From NCBI GenBank assembly GCA_002842095.1, contig PHCB01000001.1:248001-312000 (forward strand): a stretch of 64,000 nt of DNA, read 5' to 3'. This document shows positions 9,698 to 18,780 of this stretch, piece after piece. Origin of the DNA: a candidate division BRC1 bacterium HGW-BRC1-1. Its GTDB lineage: Bacteria > Sumerlaeota > Sumerlaeia > Sumerlaeales > Sumerlaeaceae. A program made the position numbers and the translations under genes. The notes beneath the pieces were generated by a model. That model had not been told where the DNA came from. It was given only the letters and a program-made list of their open reading frames with translations, and ran no database searches. The stretch's first letter is position 1, and every line of letters begins with the position of its first letter.

Positions 9698-10555
9698 TCA
9701 GATGTTCACGTCAACCCACTGGCCGCCCTGCTTCAGGGAGAACTCCGCGGCTTCCTGCACGGCCACACTGCGCAACATTTCCAGCGTGGACATGGGCGAC
9801 TGGCGGGTTTCGAAGAATTTCACAGTCTCGCGCATCAGGTTCGCATAAAAATCGTCATGCTTCTTCACGAGTGCAACCTCGAGGCGGCCGCTAACCATCA
9901 CGCCCACCATCCACGGCGAGGCATCGTTCTGGTTGGAAGACTGGCGCACCTCCAGAAACGTGCGGCGCGTGCCGTCATCAATGGTCACCAGATGGTTGTG
10001 CGCCATGCCCGTGTCGATGACACGCTTAACGGGTGCATCGCCCAGCAAACGCATGGCCGGGGCGATCGTGTGAATGCCGTAAACCGGGAAGTTGCCAAAC
10101 CCACGACCATAAACCGCCGTAACCGGCCCGTCGAGCCGCGCAATCAACTCTTCCAGTTCTGTCGAAAACCGAAGGCTGGAACTGCTGATGAGCGGGGTGT
10201 TATGTTTCTCCGCGATTTCGATAATCTCGCGCGCATCGGCCAGCACCGGCGACAGCATTTTGTCCACCAGCGTGGGCTTGCCGCTGGCCAGAGCCTCGCG
10301 TCCAAGCTTGAGATGCTCCACCAGATTATCCGGAGCGAGTACCATCAGCGCGTCGCATTTATCCACGACCTCCGCCGCCGATGACGCGCGGGGAACACCC
10401 TTCTCCTTGCACCAGTCGAGGTCGCTTTTGGGGTCGCTTTCATACGCCGCAACAATCTCAACCTTGCCCGCCCCGATGGGGCCGTTAAGCAATTTGTGAA
10501 ACACGTCTGCATGATAATTTTCGAGGTGATGGTCGATAAAGCCAATCTTCATCAT
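9698..10555 (-). CDS. Gfo/Idh/MocA family oxidoreductase
   Basis: The 285-residue protein has a Rossmann-type N-terminal half and the family hallmark near residue 95 (KPTLVDKMLSPVLADARE), where the EKP motif is replaced by VDKM. It is somewhat shorter than most members (330-400 residues). Members oxidise or reduce sugars, inositols and related substrates with NAD(P). No sugar transport or isomerase partner lies next to it. The start could be the first or second Met. Confidence 0.75.
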   Translation of the reverse strand: MMKIGFIDHHLENYHADVFHKLLNGPIGAGKVEIVAAYESDPKSDLDWCKEKGVPRASSAAEVVDKCDALMVLAPDNLVEHLKLGREALASGKPTLVDKMLSPVLADAREIIEIAEKHNTPLISSSSLRFSTELEELIARLDGPVTAVYGRGFGNFPVYGIHTIAPAMRLLGDAPVKRVIDTGMAHNHLVTIDDGTRRTFLEVRQSSNQNDASPWMVGVMVSGRLEVALVKKHDDFYANLMRETVKFFETRQSPMSTLEMLRSVAVQEAAEFSLKQGGQWVDVNI

Positions 10556-10644
10556 TTGAACAAAATCCCGTTATTTGATATGTTGCCGTGCTTCAAAAGC
10601 ACTCCGCCGGGGACACCGATGCAAGCCCTATCTCGGGGCGATCC

Positions 10645-11370
10645 TCAGCGACGAAAGTTCTGCGTCAGATAAACGTACGGACATTCCTTGCGTATGCCCA
10701 CCGCGCACCCGACCCCCAGTTCGGCCAGCGACGGATCGAGAATATTACGCCGGTGCCCCGGGCTTTTCATCCATCCATCCATAACCTTCGCGGCCATGTC
10801 ACCGTAGGTAATCCCCTGTCGTCCCACTTCCACACGACGGGGGGTGAGACCCACGGAAGAAATTTCATACAACCGACGCACCACCACCGGATACATGGCG
10901 ATGTTCTCGGCGGCCTTCGTGTAACCCACACCGCCGGAATGGAGTCGCTCGCCCAGATCGGGTCGGCTGAGCAACCCCTTCGTTATGTGACTGAAGTAGT
11001 TGCGCGAAGCCATGTCACTGCTATGGGCGGTGGCCACGGAATCCAGCCCCCGGTTGCGGACAAGGGGCGGCAACCCCTCCCGCTGGCGCGCTTCATTGGT
11101 GCGCGCAAAGATCAAGCTGCTCAGATAATCACCGCGAAAATTTGCATCATCCACCACGTCATTTTCGCTGGTCCGCTGGTTCATCACCGCGCCCCGAAAA
11201 CGCGCAAAGATGCCCGGCTTCGCAACTTCGGTCACGGATTCCCCGGCCCGCTCGGCCGCATCTCTGCCACCCGATGCAGCAGAAAATTCCTGGGCCTGAG
11301 CCGGTGACCACACACCGAGCAGCAGAGCGCCGATCACACCCATCAGAATTCTGGTCGAAAGTCTTATCAT
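10645..11370 (-). CDS. Secreted CAP-domain (SCP/PR1-like) protein
   Basis: The ATG at 11370 overlaps the stop of the upstream AsmA-like gene (ATGA) and gives a signal peptide ending SPAQAQ; the 65-residue ORF extension before it is rejected. The 241-residue product has CAP motifs: ARTNEARQREGLPPL, SSDMASRNYFSH, AENIA in place of the usual GENIA, and DGWMKSPGHRRNIL. Bacterial CAP proteins are secreted and of mostly unknown function. The overlap implies translational coupling to the upstream gene. Confidence 0.88.
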   Translation of the reverse strand: MIRLSTRILMGVIGALLLGVWSPAQAQEFSAASGGRDAAERAGESVTEVAKPGIFARFRGAVMNQRTSENDVVDDANFRGDYLSSLIFARTNEARQREGLPPLVRNRGLDSVATAHSSDMASRNYFSHITKGLLSRPDLGERLHSGGVGYTKAAENIAMYPVVVRRLYEISSVGLTPRRVEVGRQGITYGDMAAKVMDGWMKSPGHRRNILDPSLAELGVGCAVGIRKECPYVYLTQNFRR

Positions 11371-12287
11371 TCGCTTGCTCCGCGTTGTCCCCCGAAATCT
11401 GTTACAGCTACCGGCTTGGACAATGTCCCCTCGAAAGAAAAGGGCAGCGGAACCTGAAAGAATTCGTCGGCATCGGTTTTTCCGGCCATCTCGCGCAGCC
11501 ACCCCACACCACCGCGCACCTCGGGTTTCACGGATTCCTTTGCCGCATCGGCCAGCACCCAAAGTTCAAAACGCAATTTCATGGCATCGGTTTCGAGATT
11601 GCTGAATCCCCGTGCCCGAACTCTCATCAGCGGCCCACTCAATTCCAACGGATTCAGCAGCACATGGCCCTTCTCACAGGTGGCTTTCACGGCACCCGTG
11701 TCGAAATCAAATCGGTCCAGGGCAGCGATTCCTGAAAAACCAGCGAAGGCGTCCAGTATGCGATTGTGGCTGATGGATCCCGCCCGCAAGGTGAAATCCG
11801 CCTCGCCGTCCAACGTCTGCCGCAACGTGTGCAGCTTCAATCCGCGCCAGCGCATGTTCATCTGCCCGCTCACTGCGGTGTCGATGCGCGCGCCCACCTG
11901 CACATTCGCCACCTGCAGAAACTCGCGCACACCCACATTATCCAGCCGAATGCGCGCCCAATGCTCGCGGTCGGGACTGGTCCAGTTGATGTGGCTTTCG
12001 GCCCGGATGGTGCCGCCCCCCAGTTCCGCCGTGAAGTCCGTCATCACCTCATCGGTACCTTCCCAGATCCAGGTCATCTTCAAATTGCGCAGGCGACTGC
12101 GCAAGGTCAGCAGGCGCGTCAGAGTCTCGTCTTTGGGTGTGGCTTTAAATCGCGCCAACCCGCTTGGACGCGCCGTGTCGTAATAGCTCGCGGGCGGCGG
12201 CGTTACTGCGGGCGTTTGACCGTGGGCAAACGCAACCCAGCCAAAGGCCAGTGCCCCTGCAGCCACGCACGCCCCCTTGCGCAGCAT
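11367..12287 (-). CDS. AsmA-like C-terminal-domain secreted protein
   Basis: Starting at the ATG at 12287 gives 306 residues with a signal peptide (MLRKGACVAAGALAFGWVAFAHGQ). The remainder has the repetitive beta pattern and late signature of AsmA-like C-terminal regions: GEADFTLRAGSISHNRILDAF and LNPLELSGPLMRVRARGF. AsmA-like proteins act at the cell envelope, some in lipid transport between membranes. This one is much shorter than full AsmA proteins and lacks their N-terminal domain. It lies 17 bases after holA and overlaps the CAP gene by 4 bases. Confidence 0.65.
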   Translation of the reverse strand: MLRKGACVAAGALAFGWVAFAHGQTPAVTPPPASYYDTARPSGLARFKATPKDETLTRLLTLRSRLRNLKMTWIWEGTDEVMTDFTAELGGGTIRAESHINWTSPDREHWARIRLDNVGVREFLQVANVQVGARIDTAVSGQMNMRWRGLKLHTLRQTLDGEADFTLRAGSISHNRILDAFAGFSGIAALDRFDFDTGAVKATCEKGHVLLNPLELSGPLMRVRARGFSNLETDAMKLRFELWVLADAAKESVKPEVRGGVGWLREMAGKTDADEFFQVPLPFSFEGTLSKPVAVTDFGGQRGASE

Positions 12288-12304
12288 CCTTCGAAATTTA
12301 ATGT

Positions 12305-13243
12305 TCAGGAGGAACCCTGCTCGCCCACAAATTCGAGAATCCATAATTCCGCCATCAGTTTCTTGTCGGGCACGTAGGGATCACTCAACAACGGGATGGC
12401 GAATTTCTGCAACGTTTCGAGCCTTTCGTATGCCGACAAAAGTTCCTGAAAGGTGAACGCCCCCGCCGCCCGCTGGAGCTTCTCCTGGCGCCATTCCGGG
12501 CGCAGACTCGCCACATTGCGCTCCGCCTCCAACGGCAGAAATTCTTTCGCAAAACGTTCCCTGGTAATGCCCCGCGCCTTCAACTGCGGGCTGAGTGTTG
12601 TCTTGGCCTGAATCAGCAGACGCAGTTGGGTCGCCAGTTGAACGTAGGGCTTCGGCGCATTGCCAGTGTTCTCCAGCCATCGACGCCATAGGGTAATTGC
12701 GTCACCGGCCTTTCGCGCAAACAGCGCATCGAAGAACGCAAACTGCACGCCCTGCTCGCGATATTGAATGTAACCACCGGCCCGCTGCGCCAGTGCCACC
12801 ACCGGGTTAGCCGTGTTCACCCGTTTCCACTTCTCGTAATCTTCCACCAGCATGATTATCAGAACCGCCGGCAATTGAGGCAGTTCACGCTCAATGAAAC
12901 GCGCCAGATACTCCGACCCCGTCTCGCGCTTTGCGGCAGCCGCCGCCTTCGTCGCACTCTCTTTTTTCTTTCGACGGCCAGCCGTGGCCTTGCTGTCAAA
13001 AAAATCCGACACGCCATAAAGAGTTACCACGCGCTTGGCATCGGGCAGAAACGAAACCGTGGACAATTCCGAGATAACATCCCCCACCACCCGGTCCAGA
13101 CCCTGATTAGCCGAGGAGGGTGCTATCTCCCGATAGTTTTCCTCGCGATCCTCCCGCGACAGATGCGCCTCCACGATCGCCTGCTTGTGGCGTTCCATGG
13201 CAACTTCATCATCACCGCAGATGAAATGAAGTTTCACAGACAT
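12305..13243 (-). CDS. holA: DNA polymerase III subunit delta
   Basis: I use the ATG at 13243 (MSVKLHFICGDDEVAMERH), giving 312 residues, normal for HolA. The first segment matches the typical opening of the family (Y/F-x-x-x-G-D-E followed by a helix), and SFLPDAKRVVTLYGVSDFF matches the family's conserved segment. Delta opens the sliding clamp during loading by the clamp-loader complex. A Lys-rich insert (GRRKKKESATKAAAAAKRE) sits around residue 105, as in many HolA proteins from divergent phyla. Confidence 0.88.
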   Translation of the reverse strand: MSVKLHFICGDDEVAMERHKQAIVEAHLSREDREENYREIAPSSANQGLDRVVGDVISELSTVSFLPDAKRVVTLYGVSDFFDSKATAGRRKKKESATKAAAAAKRETGSEYLARFIERELPQLPAVLIIMLVEDYEKWKRVNTANPVVALAQRAGGYIQYREQGVQFAFFDALFARKAGDAITLWRRWLENTGNAPKPYVQLATQLRLLIQAKTTLSPQLKARGITRERFAKEFLPLEAERNVASLRPEWRQEKLQRAAGAFTFQELLSAYERLETLQKFAIPLLSDPYVPDKKLMAELWILEFVGEQGSS

Positions 13244-13457
13244 GTTTATGCGCGGCAATGGTGCGCGCGGACGGCTTGGGGTGATCGTATCCATGACAGG
13301 CACAAGACGCTATCCATCCCCCACCCACTCATTCAACGCCAAATTGGCGAATTGCCCCAACTTCCTTCCCCACGAAAACCCGTCTGATTGTCCTCTGTAC
13401 ATTTTTCATCCTGTCGTGGTTAATCCAAACGTGAACGCCCACAAAAGGAATACGCCC

Positions 13458-14432
13458 ATGAACCAACCCCACCGCAATCGTCGCCTGCGCACGTGCCCCG
13501 CCCTGCGCACACTCGCCCGCGAGACACGCCTGACAACCGATTGCCTCATCGCTCCCCTCTTTGTGGTCGAGGGAACCAACGTTCGCCGCGAAATTTCCTC
13601 TCTGCCCGGTGTCTTCAATCTTTCCGTCGATAAGGCCACCGAGGAAGCCCGGCTTCTGTTCGATCTCGGCATTCCGGCGGTTCTTCTGTTCGGCGTGCCC
13701 GAGCATCGCGACGCCACCGGCACTTCGTCGGCCTCGCCCCAGGCACCGGTCCAGCGGGCCATTGCCGCCATCCGCGCCGCCGCGCCCGACATGGCTGTAA
13801 TTACTGACGTCTGCCTCTGCGAATACACCGACCACGGCCATTGCGGTATCCTGCGCGGCGACGCCACCATCGACAACGATGCCACCATCGAGGTGCTCGC
13901 CCGCGCGGCGGTTTCCCACGCCGATGCCGGTGCCCACATGGTTGCCCCCAGCGACATGATGGACCTGCGCGTAGCCGCCATTCGCCGCGCCCTCGATGCC
14001 GCCGGCCACACCGAGTTGCCCATCATGTCCTACGCGGCCAAATACGCCTCGTGCTTTTACGGCCCCTTCCGCGACGCCGCCCAAAGCGCCCCCGCCTTCG
14101 GCGACCGTCTCTCCCACCAGATGGACCCCGCCAACGCCCGCGAGGCTCTGCGGGAGATATTGACCGACATCGACGAGGGTGCCGACGCCATCATCATCAA
14201 GCCGGCGCTTCCCGCCCTCGACATAATCCGCACCGTGCGCGACCAGACCCTGCTGCCCATCGCGGGCTATAACGTATCGGGCGAATACGCCATGGTGAAA
14301 GCCGCCGCCGCACGGGGATGGATCGACGGCGAGCGTGCCATGATCGAAACCCTCACCGCGATCCGTCGCGCCGGGGCCGACCTCATCATCACGTATTTCG
14401 CCCGCGAATACGCATCCCTGCGCCAGCGATGA
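13458..14432 (+). CDS. hemB: Delta-aminolevulinic acid dehydratase (porphobilinogen synthase)
   Basis: The ATG at 13458, preceded by an AAGGA sequence, gives 324 residues, the usual length; the ORF start 72 codons upstream is rejected. The enzyme joins two aminolevulinic acid molecules in haem and corrin synthesis. Visible residues are the zinc-site cysteines in DVCLCEYTDHGHCG, one active-site Lys in MSYAAKYASCFYGPFRDA, and the Schiff-base Lys in IIKPALPALD. The cysteine-rich site indicates the zinc-dependent subgroup. It is followed by ddl with a gap of about 120 bases. Confidence 0.96.
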   Translation: MNQPHRNRRLRTCPALRTLARETRLTTDCLIAPLFVVEGTNVRREISSLPGVFNLSVDKATEEARLLFDLGIPAVLLFGVPEHRDATGTSSASPQAPVQRAIAAIRAAAPDMAVITDVCLCEYTDHGHCGILRGDATIDNDATIEVLARAAVSHADAGAHMVAPSDMMDLRVAAIRRALDAAGHTELPIMSYAAKYASCFYGPFRDAAQSAPAFGDRLSHQMDPANAREALREILTDIDEGADAIIIKPALPALDIIRTVRDQTLLPIAGYNVSGEYAMVKAAAARGWIDGERAMIETLTAIRRAGADLIITYFAREYASLRQR

Positions 14433-14550
14433 CACCAGCCTTGAATGCACACGCACCCATGTGGTTGACCGAAACAGAACACCCGATCGCGGCACCAACG
14501 ACCACGAACAATCTTCCTGTCACCATTCACCAATACGAGGTTTCACAGCA

Positions 14551-15621
14551 TTGAATCAGATATGGGTTCTGGGCGGCGGCCCTTCCACCGAACACGAAGT
14601 TTCTCTCTCGTCGGCGTGTGTTGTTACACAACACATTGCCTCGCCCAATCGCCCGGCGCGACCCGTCGTCATCGGACGCGATGGCTGCTGGCATGTGAGC
14701 GAAAAGATCGCCGAGGGAAAGCCTGAAGACGCCGCCTGGCTAAATGCCTTTTTCGACAAACACGCCGCCACGCCTCCGCAGAGCACATGCCTCGACCCCG
14801 GCAGCGCCCTCACGCGCATGACCACCGATTCCATCGACTGCGCCTTCATCGCCCTTCACGGCCAGTTTGGCGAGGACGGCTGCATTCAGGGTTTTCTCCA
14901 AGCCGGCGGCATTCCCTACACCGGCTCCGGTGTGCTCGCCTCGGCCCTCGCTTTCCACAAAGGCCTCACCATCGCTGCTTACCTGCGCGCTGGGCTCCGC
15001 ACCGCCCGAAGCATGCGTGCTTGCAGCCCCGACGAAGCCGACACCATCGCCCGCCAGCTCAATTTCCCACTCTTCGTGAAACCCAATCAGGGCGGCTCCA
15101 GCGTCGGCATCCGGTTGGTCACCGACCACACCCAACTACGCGATGCGATCAGCCAAACCCTCTCTGTGGACAACGAGGCTCTGGTGGAGGAACTCATCGC
15201 AGGCACGGAAGTCTCCGCCGGTGTCCTCGACATCGTCGGGGAGAATGGACAGTTAAAAACCGTCGCGCTCCCCCCCACCGAAATCCGGCCAACCAACAGC
15301 CCCTATTTCGATTACGACGCCAAGTACCTCCCGGGCCGCACCCAGGAAATCACCCCGGCCAATCTGCCGCCCACCCTCCTGGCGCGCATCCAGAACGACG
15401 CCGTTGCGGCCCACCGGGTCCTCGGTTGCGAGGGGATGTCCCGCACCGATTTCATTATCCCCGCTGGCGACGATGCCATCCCCGTGTTGCTGGAAACGAA
15501 CACAATCCCCGGCATGACACCCACCTCGCTGCTGCCGCAGCAGGCCGCCGCCGCCGGAATCTCATTCGCAGAAATGCTCAACGGTTTCGTGGAGCACGCG
15601 ATACACCGCGCGCGTCGCTGA
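14551..15621 (+). CDS. ddl: D-alanine--D-alanine ligase
   Basis: The ligase starts best at a TTG at 14551 (LNQIWVLGGGPSTEHEVSL), 10 bases after a GAGG; the upstream ATG at 14461 adds 30 residues without family likeness. The 356-residue ATP-grasp enzyme has the N-terminal GGGPSTEHEVSL, the ATP-binding FVKPNQGGSSVGI, and the metal-site end VLLETNTIPGMTPTSLLPQ. It makes the D-Ala-D-Ala dipeptide for peptidoglycan precursors, the bond later cut by the VanY- and DacB-type enzymes in this window. Confidence 0.93.
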   Translation: MNQIWVLGGGPSTEHEVSLSSACVVTQHIASPNRPARPVVIGRDGCWHVSEKIAEGKPEDAAWLNAFFDKHAATPPQSTCLDPGSALTRMTTDSIDCAFIALHGQFGEDGCIQGFLQAGGIPYTGSGVLASALAFHKGLTIAAYLRAGLRTARSMRACSPDEADTIARQLNFPLFVKPNQGGSSVGIRLVTDHTQLRDAISQTLSVDNEALVEELIAGTEVSAGVLDIVGENGQLKTVALPPTEIRPTNSPYFDYDAKYLPGRTQEITPANLPPTLLARIQNDAVAAHRVLGCEGMSRTDFIIPAGDDAIPVLLETNTIPGMTPTSLLPQQAAAAGISFAEMLNGFVEHAIHRARR

Positions 15622-15649
15622 GTCGGCCCGGCCTCATCGCAATCATCCG

Positions 15650-15886
15650 TCACCGCCACTGCGGCGCGTTTGTGTCGTCGTCCAACCCCAACTCACGCCG
15701 CTGGTTTCTCAGGCGCTGATCCACAAATTGCTCCACGCTGACCCGCGTAATTCGCGTGGACCGGGGGCTCAGCTTCAGCGACACCAACCGCCCGCTGCGG
15801 ATCAATTGATAAATCCGTTTTTTCGACACCGCCAACTGCCGCGCCACGCTGTGCACCGTCATAAAATCGGGTAATTTCTCAGCCAT
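15650..15886 (-). CDS. Excisionase/MerR-type helix-turn-helix DNA-binding protein
   Basis: The ATG at 15886, preceded by GGGAG at 9 bases, gives 78 residues; the longer ORF adds a non-homologous leader. The protein is almost entirely one winged HTH of the excisionase type: MTVHSVARQLAVSKKRIYQLIRSG followed by the wing STRITRVSVEQFV. Such proteins bind DNA as excision factors or small regulators. There is no integrase or phage gene next to it, so a stand-alone regulator is more likely than a prophage remnant. Confidence 0.8.
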   Translation of the reverse strand: MAEKLPDFMTVHSVARQLAVSKKRIYQLIRSGRLVSLKLSPRSTRITRVSVEQFVDQRLRNQRRELGLDDDTNAPQWR

Positions 15887-16067
15887 TTTTGCAAACTCCC
15901 ACAAGTTTTTCACTTCATGGCCCCTTGCGTAGCACAACCCTTCGGCGTCCGTCCCTTGATCAACCCTTGAACAACCGTTGATTAACCCTCTTTTTTCGCG
16001 CTCTGTGCTTTCCCGGTTCAATGAATAGTGTTGTCACCCCGGGGTGCTGTTGCCATACACTTGAATC

Positions 16068-18140
16068 ATGCATGATTACTCGGAGTTTGATCTCAATTCC
16101 CCTGACGGAGCCTTTCAGGAGGGCATGGATCTTCTCGAATCCGACCATTTCGAGGAGGCCCTGCACGCCTTCGATTTCGTCCTGCGCGAACAGCCCACCA
16201 ACGCCGATGCCCTCTTCCATCGCGGCATAGCGCTGATAAGCCTCAACCGCGTAGACGAGGCCGCTGCCGCGTACAAGTCAGCCCTCGCCGAAGCCCCCGC
16301 CGAGGCCTCCTATCATGCCCACTATGGCTACGCCCTCATGCTTGGCGGAAACCCCGACGAGGCCATCGAGCACTTCGATTTCGCGCTGAACATCCAGCCA
16401 ACAAACTACCAGACCAAAGTTTACAAAGCCTGCGCCCTGGCCTCCAAGCGCAACCTAGGGCAGGCCCGCGCGTTGCTCGAAGAAGTGCTCGACGAGCGCC
16501 CCGACGACATCGACGTTCTCCGCCACTACGGCGGTGTTCTCTCCCTCGCCGGCGACGACGCTCGTGCCCTGCAGGTGTTTGCCGCGATCCTCGCCCAGAA
16601 CCCAAACCACGTTGAAACGATCGGGCGCAAAGCCGAACTCCACATCCGTGGCGGACGCAACGGCCTCGCCATTCGCGCCCTGCGGGAAGTGGTCGCCCTC
16701 CAACCCGGTGACCTCGCAGCGTACCAGGCACTGCTCGACCTCGTGGCCAGCCAACCGCGGTCAGAGGTAATTGTCGCCATCGCCACCGAAGCCATCCAGG
16801 CGGGCCACGAAGACGCACGCATTCATCTCCATCGCGCCCGGGCATACATGAATCTGAAACAAACGGACCAGGCCATCACCGACCTGCGTCGCGCCCGCGA
16901 CCTCGATGATAGCCTCCCCGATCCTCACTTCCTGCTGGCCTGCATCTATTCCGAAACCGGACGCCTGCGCCCCGCTCTGGCTTCCATCGGGCGCGCCCTG
17001 CATATCTCGCCCAACGACGAGCGCATCATCCTCACCAAGGCCCACATCCACCACCGCATGGGCGAGTTCGCCCACGAGCGCCGTCTCCTGCGCCGCCTGA
17101 TGGCGAACCACCCCGACGAGTTTGAAGTTCATCACATGGTCGTGCGCAGCCTGACCGCCGAACACCGTTATCCGGATGCCCTCGAAATTCTCGTGGAATA
17201 CCTCGAGCGCAATCCGGCCAAAACCTCCGCGCGCCTCCTCGCGGCAGAAATTGCCGACAAGTGCGGACGCGCCGATACTGCGCGAGAGATGTACGAAAAA
17301 GTTTTCCGCTTCTGCCCCGCCACCCCGGTCGCCTACATTTCCTATGCGACCTTTCTCATCCGGCAGGGTGAAATGGCCCATGCCTCAAGCGTGCTGGCCA
17401 ATGGCGTGGCCCGCCACCCGCGCGACGCCCACGTGATGACAGTCTACGCCGCCGCCCTGCAAGGCGAGGGGAGTCACGACGAAGTGGTGGGTCTGATCGA
17501 TCGTTTCTTTGCGCAAACGACCATCGACTGGCCCGAGGCAATGCTTCTGCGGGGGCATTCCCTGCACTCCCTCGGGCGTCATGCCGAGGCTCTGGACGCC
17601 TTCCAACTCGCCCGGACGATGCAGGGCCGCGTCCTCGGCACGCAGTCCACGCCACCCCTCCGCTTCCTCATCGCCGAGGCCCACGCGCTCCACCAACTCG
17701 ATCGCACCAGCGAGGCCATCACGCTCATCGAGCGGAACTTCCAGCCGCTGAACAAATCCGCATCAGAGATCTTTGAGCTGCTTGGCGAACTCCACGAACT
17801 TACCGGCGAGCTGGAACGCGCCTACGAAATATTTTCCGACGGCCTGCGCCGTTTCCCGCGCAACGCCCCCCTACATTACCGCGCCTCACGCACCGCCACA
17901 GCCCTGCGCAAGAAATCTCGCGCGCTCAAGCATCTCGCAACCGCCGCAAAAATTGAACCGAGCTTCAAAGCGCAAGCCGCCACCGACCCAGTCTTCCGCC
18001 CCTACTGGATAAGCCCCGCGTTCGTGAGTCTTGTTGGCAAACCACTACTCATCCAGCCATCCTTCATCGGCACCGTCGCCGCCGCCGTGGCCGCCATCAC
18101 AGCCCTCGCGGCCCTGGGTCTGGCGCTGACAAAGTTGTGA
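16068..18140 (+). CDS. Tail-anchored TPR repeat protein
   Basis: This 690-residue protein is built of tandem 34-residue TPR repeats over nearly its whole length, for example FQEGMDLLESDHFEEALHAF, DALFHRGIALISLNRVDEAA and EIFELLGELHELTGELERAY. There is no signal peptide, but residues 665-688 form one hydrophobic segment (FIGTVAAAVAAITALAALGL), so the protein is probably anchored to the inner face of the membrane by its tail. TPR arrays are protein-binding scaffolds; the partner is unknown. Translation starts at the ATG MHDYSEFDLNSPDG. Confidence 0.85.
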   Translation: MHDYSEFDLNSPDGAFQEGMDLLESDHFEEALHAFDFVLREQPTNADALFHRGIALISLNRVDEAAAAYKSALAEAPAEASYHAHYGYALMLGGNPDEAIEHFDFALNIQPTNYQTKVYKACALASKRNLGQARALLEEVLDERPDDIDVLRHYGGVLSLAGDDARALQVFAAILAQNPNHVETIGRKAELHIRGGRNGLAIRALREVVALQPGDLAAYQALLDLVASQPRSEVIVAIATEAIQAGHEDARIHLHRARAYMNLKQTDQAITDLRRARDLDDSLPDPHFLLACIYSETGRLRPALASIGRALHISPNDERIILTKAHIHHRMGEFAHERRLLRRLMANHPDEFEVHHMVVRSLTAEHRYPDALEILVEYLERNPAKTSARLLAAEIADKCGRADTAREMYEKVFRFCPATPVAYISYATFLIRQGEMAHASSVLANGVARHPRDAHVMTVYAAALQGEGSHDEVVGLIDRFFAQTTIDWPEAMLLRGHSLHSLGRHAEALDAFQLARTMQGRVLGTQSTPPLRFLIAEAHALHQLDRTSEAITLIERNFQPLNKSASEIFELLGELHELTGELERAYEIFSDGLRRFPRNAPLHYRASRTATALRKKSRALKHLATAAKIEPSFKAQAATDPVFRPYWISPAFVSLVGKPLLIQPSFIGTVAAAVAAITALAALGLALTKL

Positions 18141-18347
18141 ATGTTGACAATCTATTTTCCCTCCGATGATCCGGAGAGGTTGGGGATCACCCCAAATCTC
18201 ATAAACCCCGGAATGGGAATCGCCTGGGAAACCGTCACAAAACCTTTCTTGCTCGAAGAGAATCACCCAAAACAACTCCAAAAATCAGGCCCGAAGTGAC
18301 CTGGGATTTTTCAGCAGTCCCACATTCATTTCGAAATCAGATGAATG
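18141..18347. other. Junction between backbone and AT-rich insert
   Basis: No gene is seen here. A short stem (TTGGGG-atca-CCCCAA) lies at about 18179-18194 without a following T-run. Composition drops from GC-rich to AT-rich across this stretch, so it probably contains the left boundary of the insert carrying the nucleotidyltransferase-like and GH35 genes. No direct repeat or transposase was seen. Confidence 0.4.
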
Positions 18348-18752
18348 TCATAATTTCCCATAGGCTCTTCTTAATACCAGATCAACTACTAATTCAAGGT
18401 CTTTGTGATACTTTGGTATTTCCATGGCAAGCGCTTTGAGGAATAAGAGTTTCTCAAGTGATACTATCAGAAAACAGGATTCTTCAATAGCATTCAATCT
18501 CAATTCCTCGTAACCGAACGTACAAATTTGATTCCATATTTCAAACTCCTGTTCACAAACTCCAATATCTCCGCACAAATCCTTGACATTATTTGGGTAT
18601 GTATTAAGCAATATGGCATGGTCATCTTTGTGGATGACAAAGTCAATATCATTTCCTGCTTTCCTTAAATCATAATACTCCATTGCTTTTCCACCAATTA
18701 ACAATGGTTTATGTACAAACTTGTGCTTTAGTCTTTCTAATTTTAATTCCAT
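18348..18752 (-). CDS. Nucleotidyltransferase-like protein
   Basis: The 134-residue protein begins after a good AAAGGT ribosome binding site. The segment LLIGGKAMEYYDLRKAGNDIDFVI resembles the catalytic core of small nucleotidyltransferases (GG...R..xDxD), as in AbiEii/MNT-like folds. The HxDH that follows and the C-terminal helices cannot be assigned. Codon use is AT-rich and unlike the flanking genes. It lies 28 bases downstream of the GH35 gene on the same strand, so the two look like an acquired pair. No toxin-antitoxin partner (HEPN type) is present. The family call is tentative. Confidence 0.55.
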   Translation of the reverse strand: MELKLERLKHKFVHKPLLIGGKAMEYYDLRKAGNDIDFVIHKDDHAILLNTYPNNVKDLCGDIGVCEQEFEIWNQICTFGYEELRLNAIEESCFLIVSLEKLLFLKALAMEIPKYHKDLELVVDLVLRRAYGKL

Positions 18753-18780
18753 TTTATACCTTTGGAACTGCTAATCAATA

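Noticed and set aside
13329-14498. 389-residue minus-strand ORF
   Set aside because: Antisense shadow of hemB; Gly/Val/His-rich artefact.
15650-15886. Prophage remnant at the excisionase-like gene
   Set aside because: No integrase, phage structural gene or att repeat is near, and housekeeping genes flank it.
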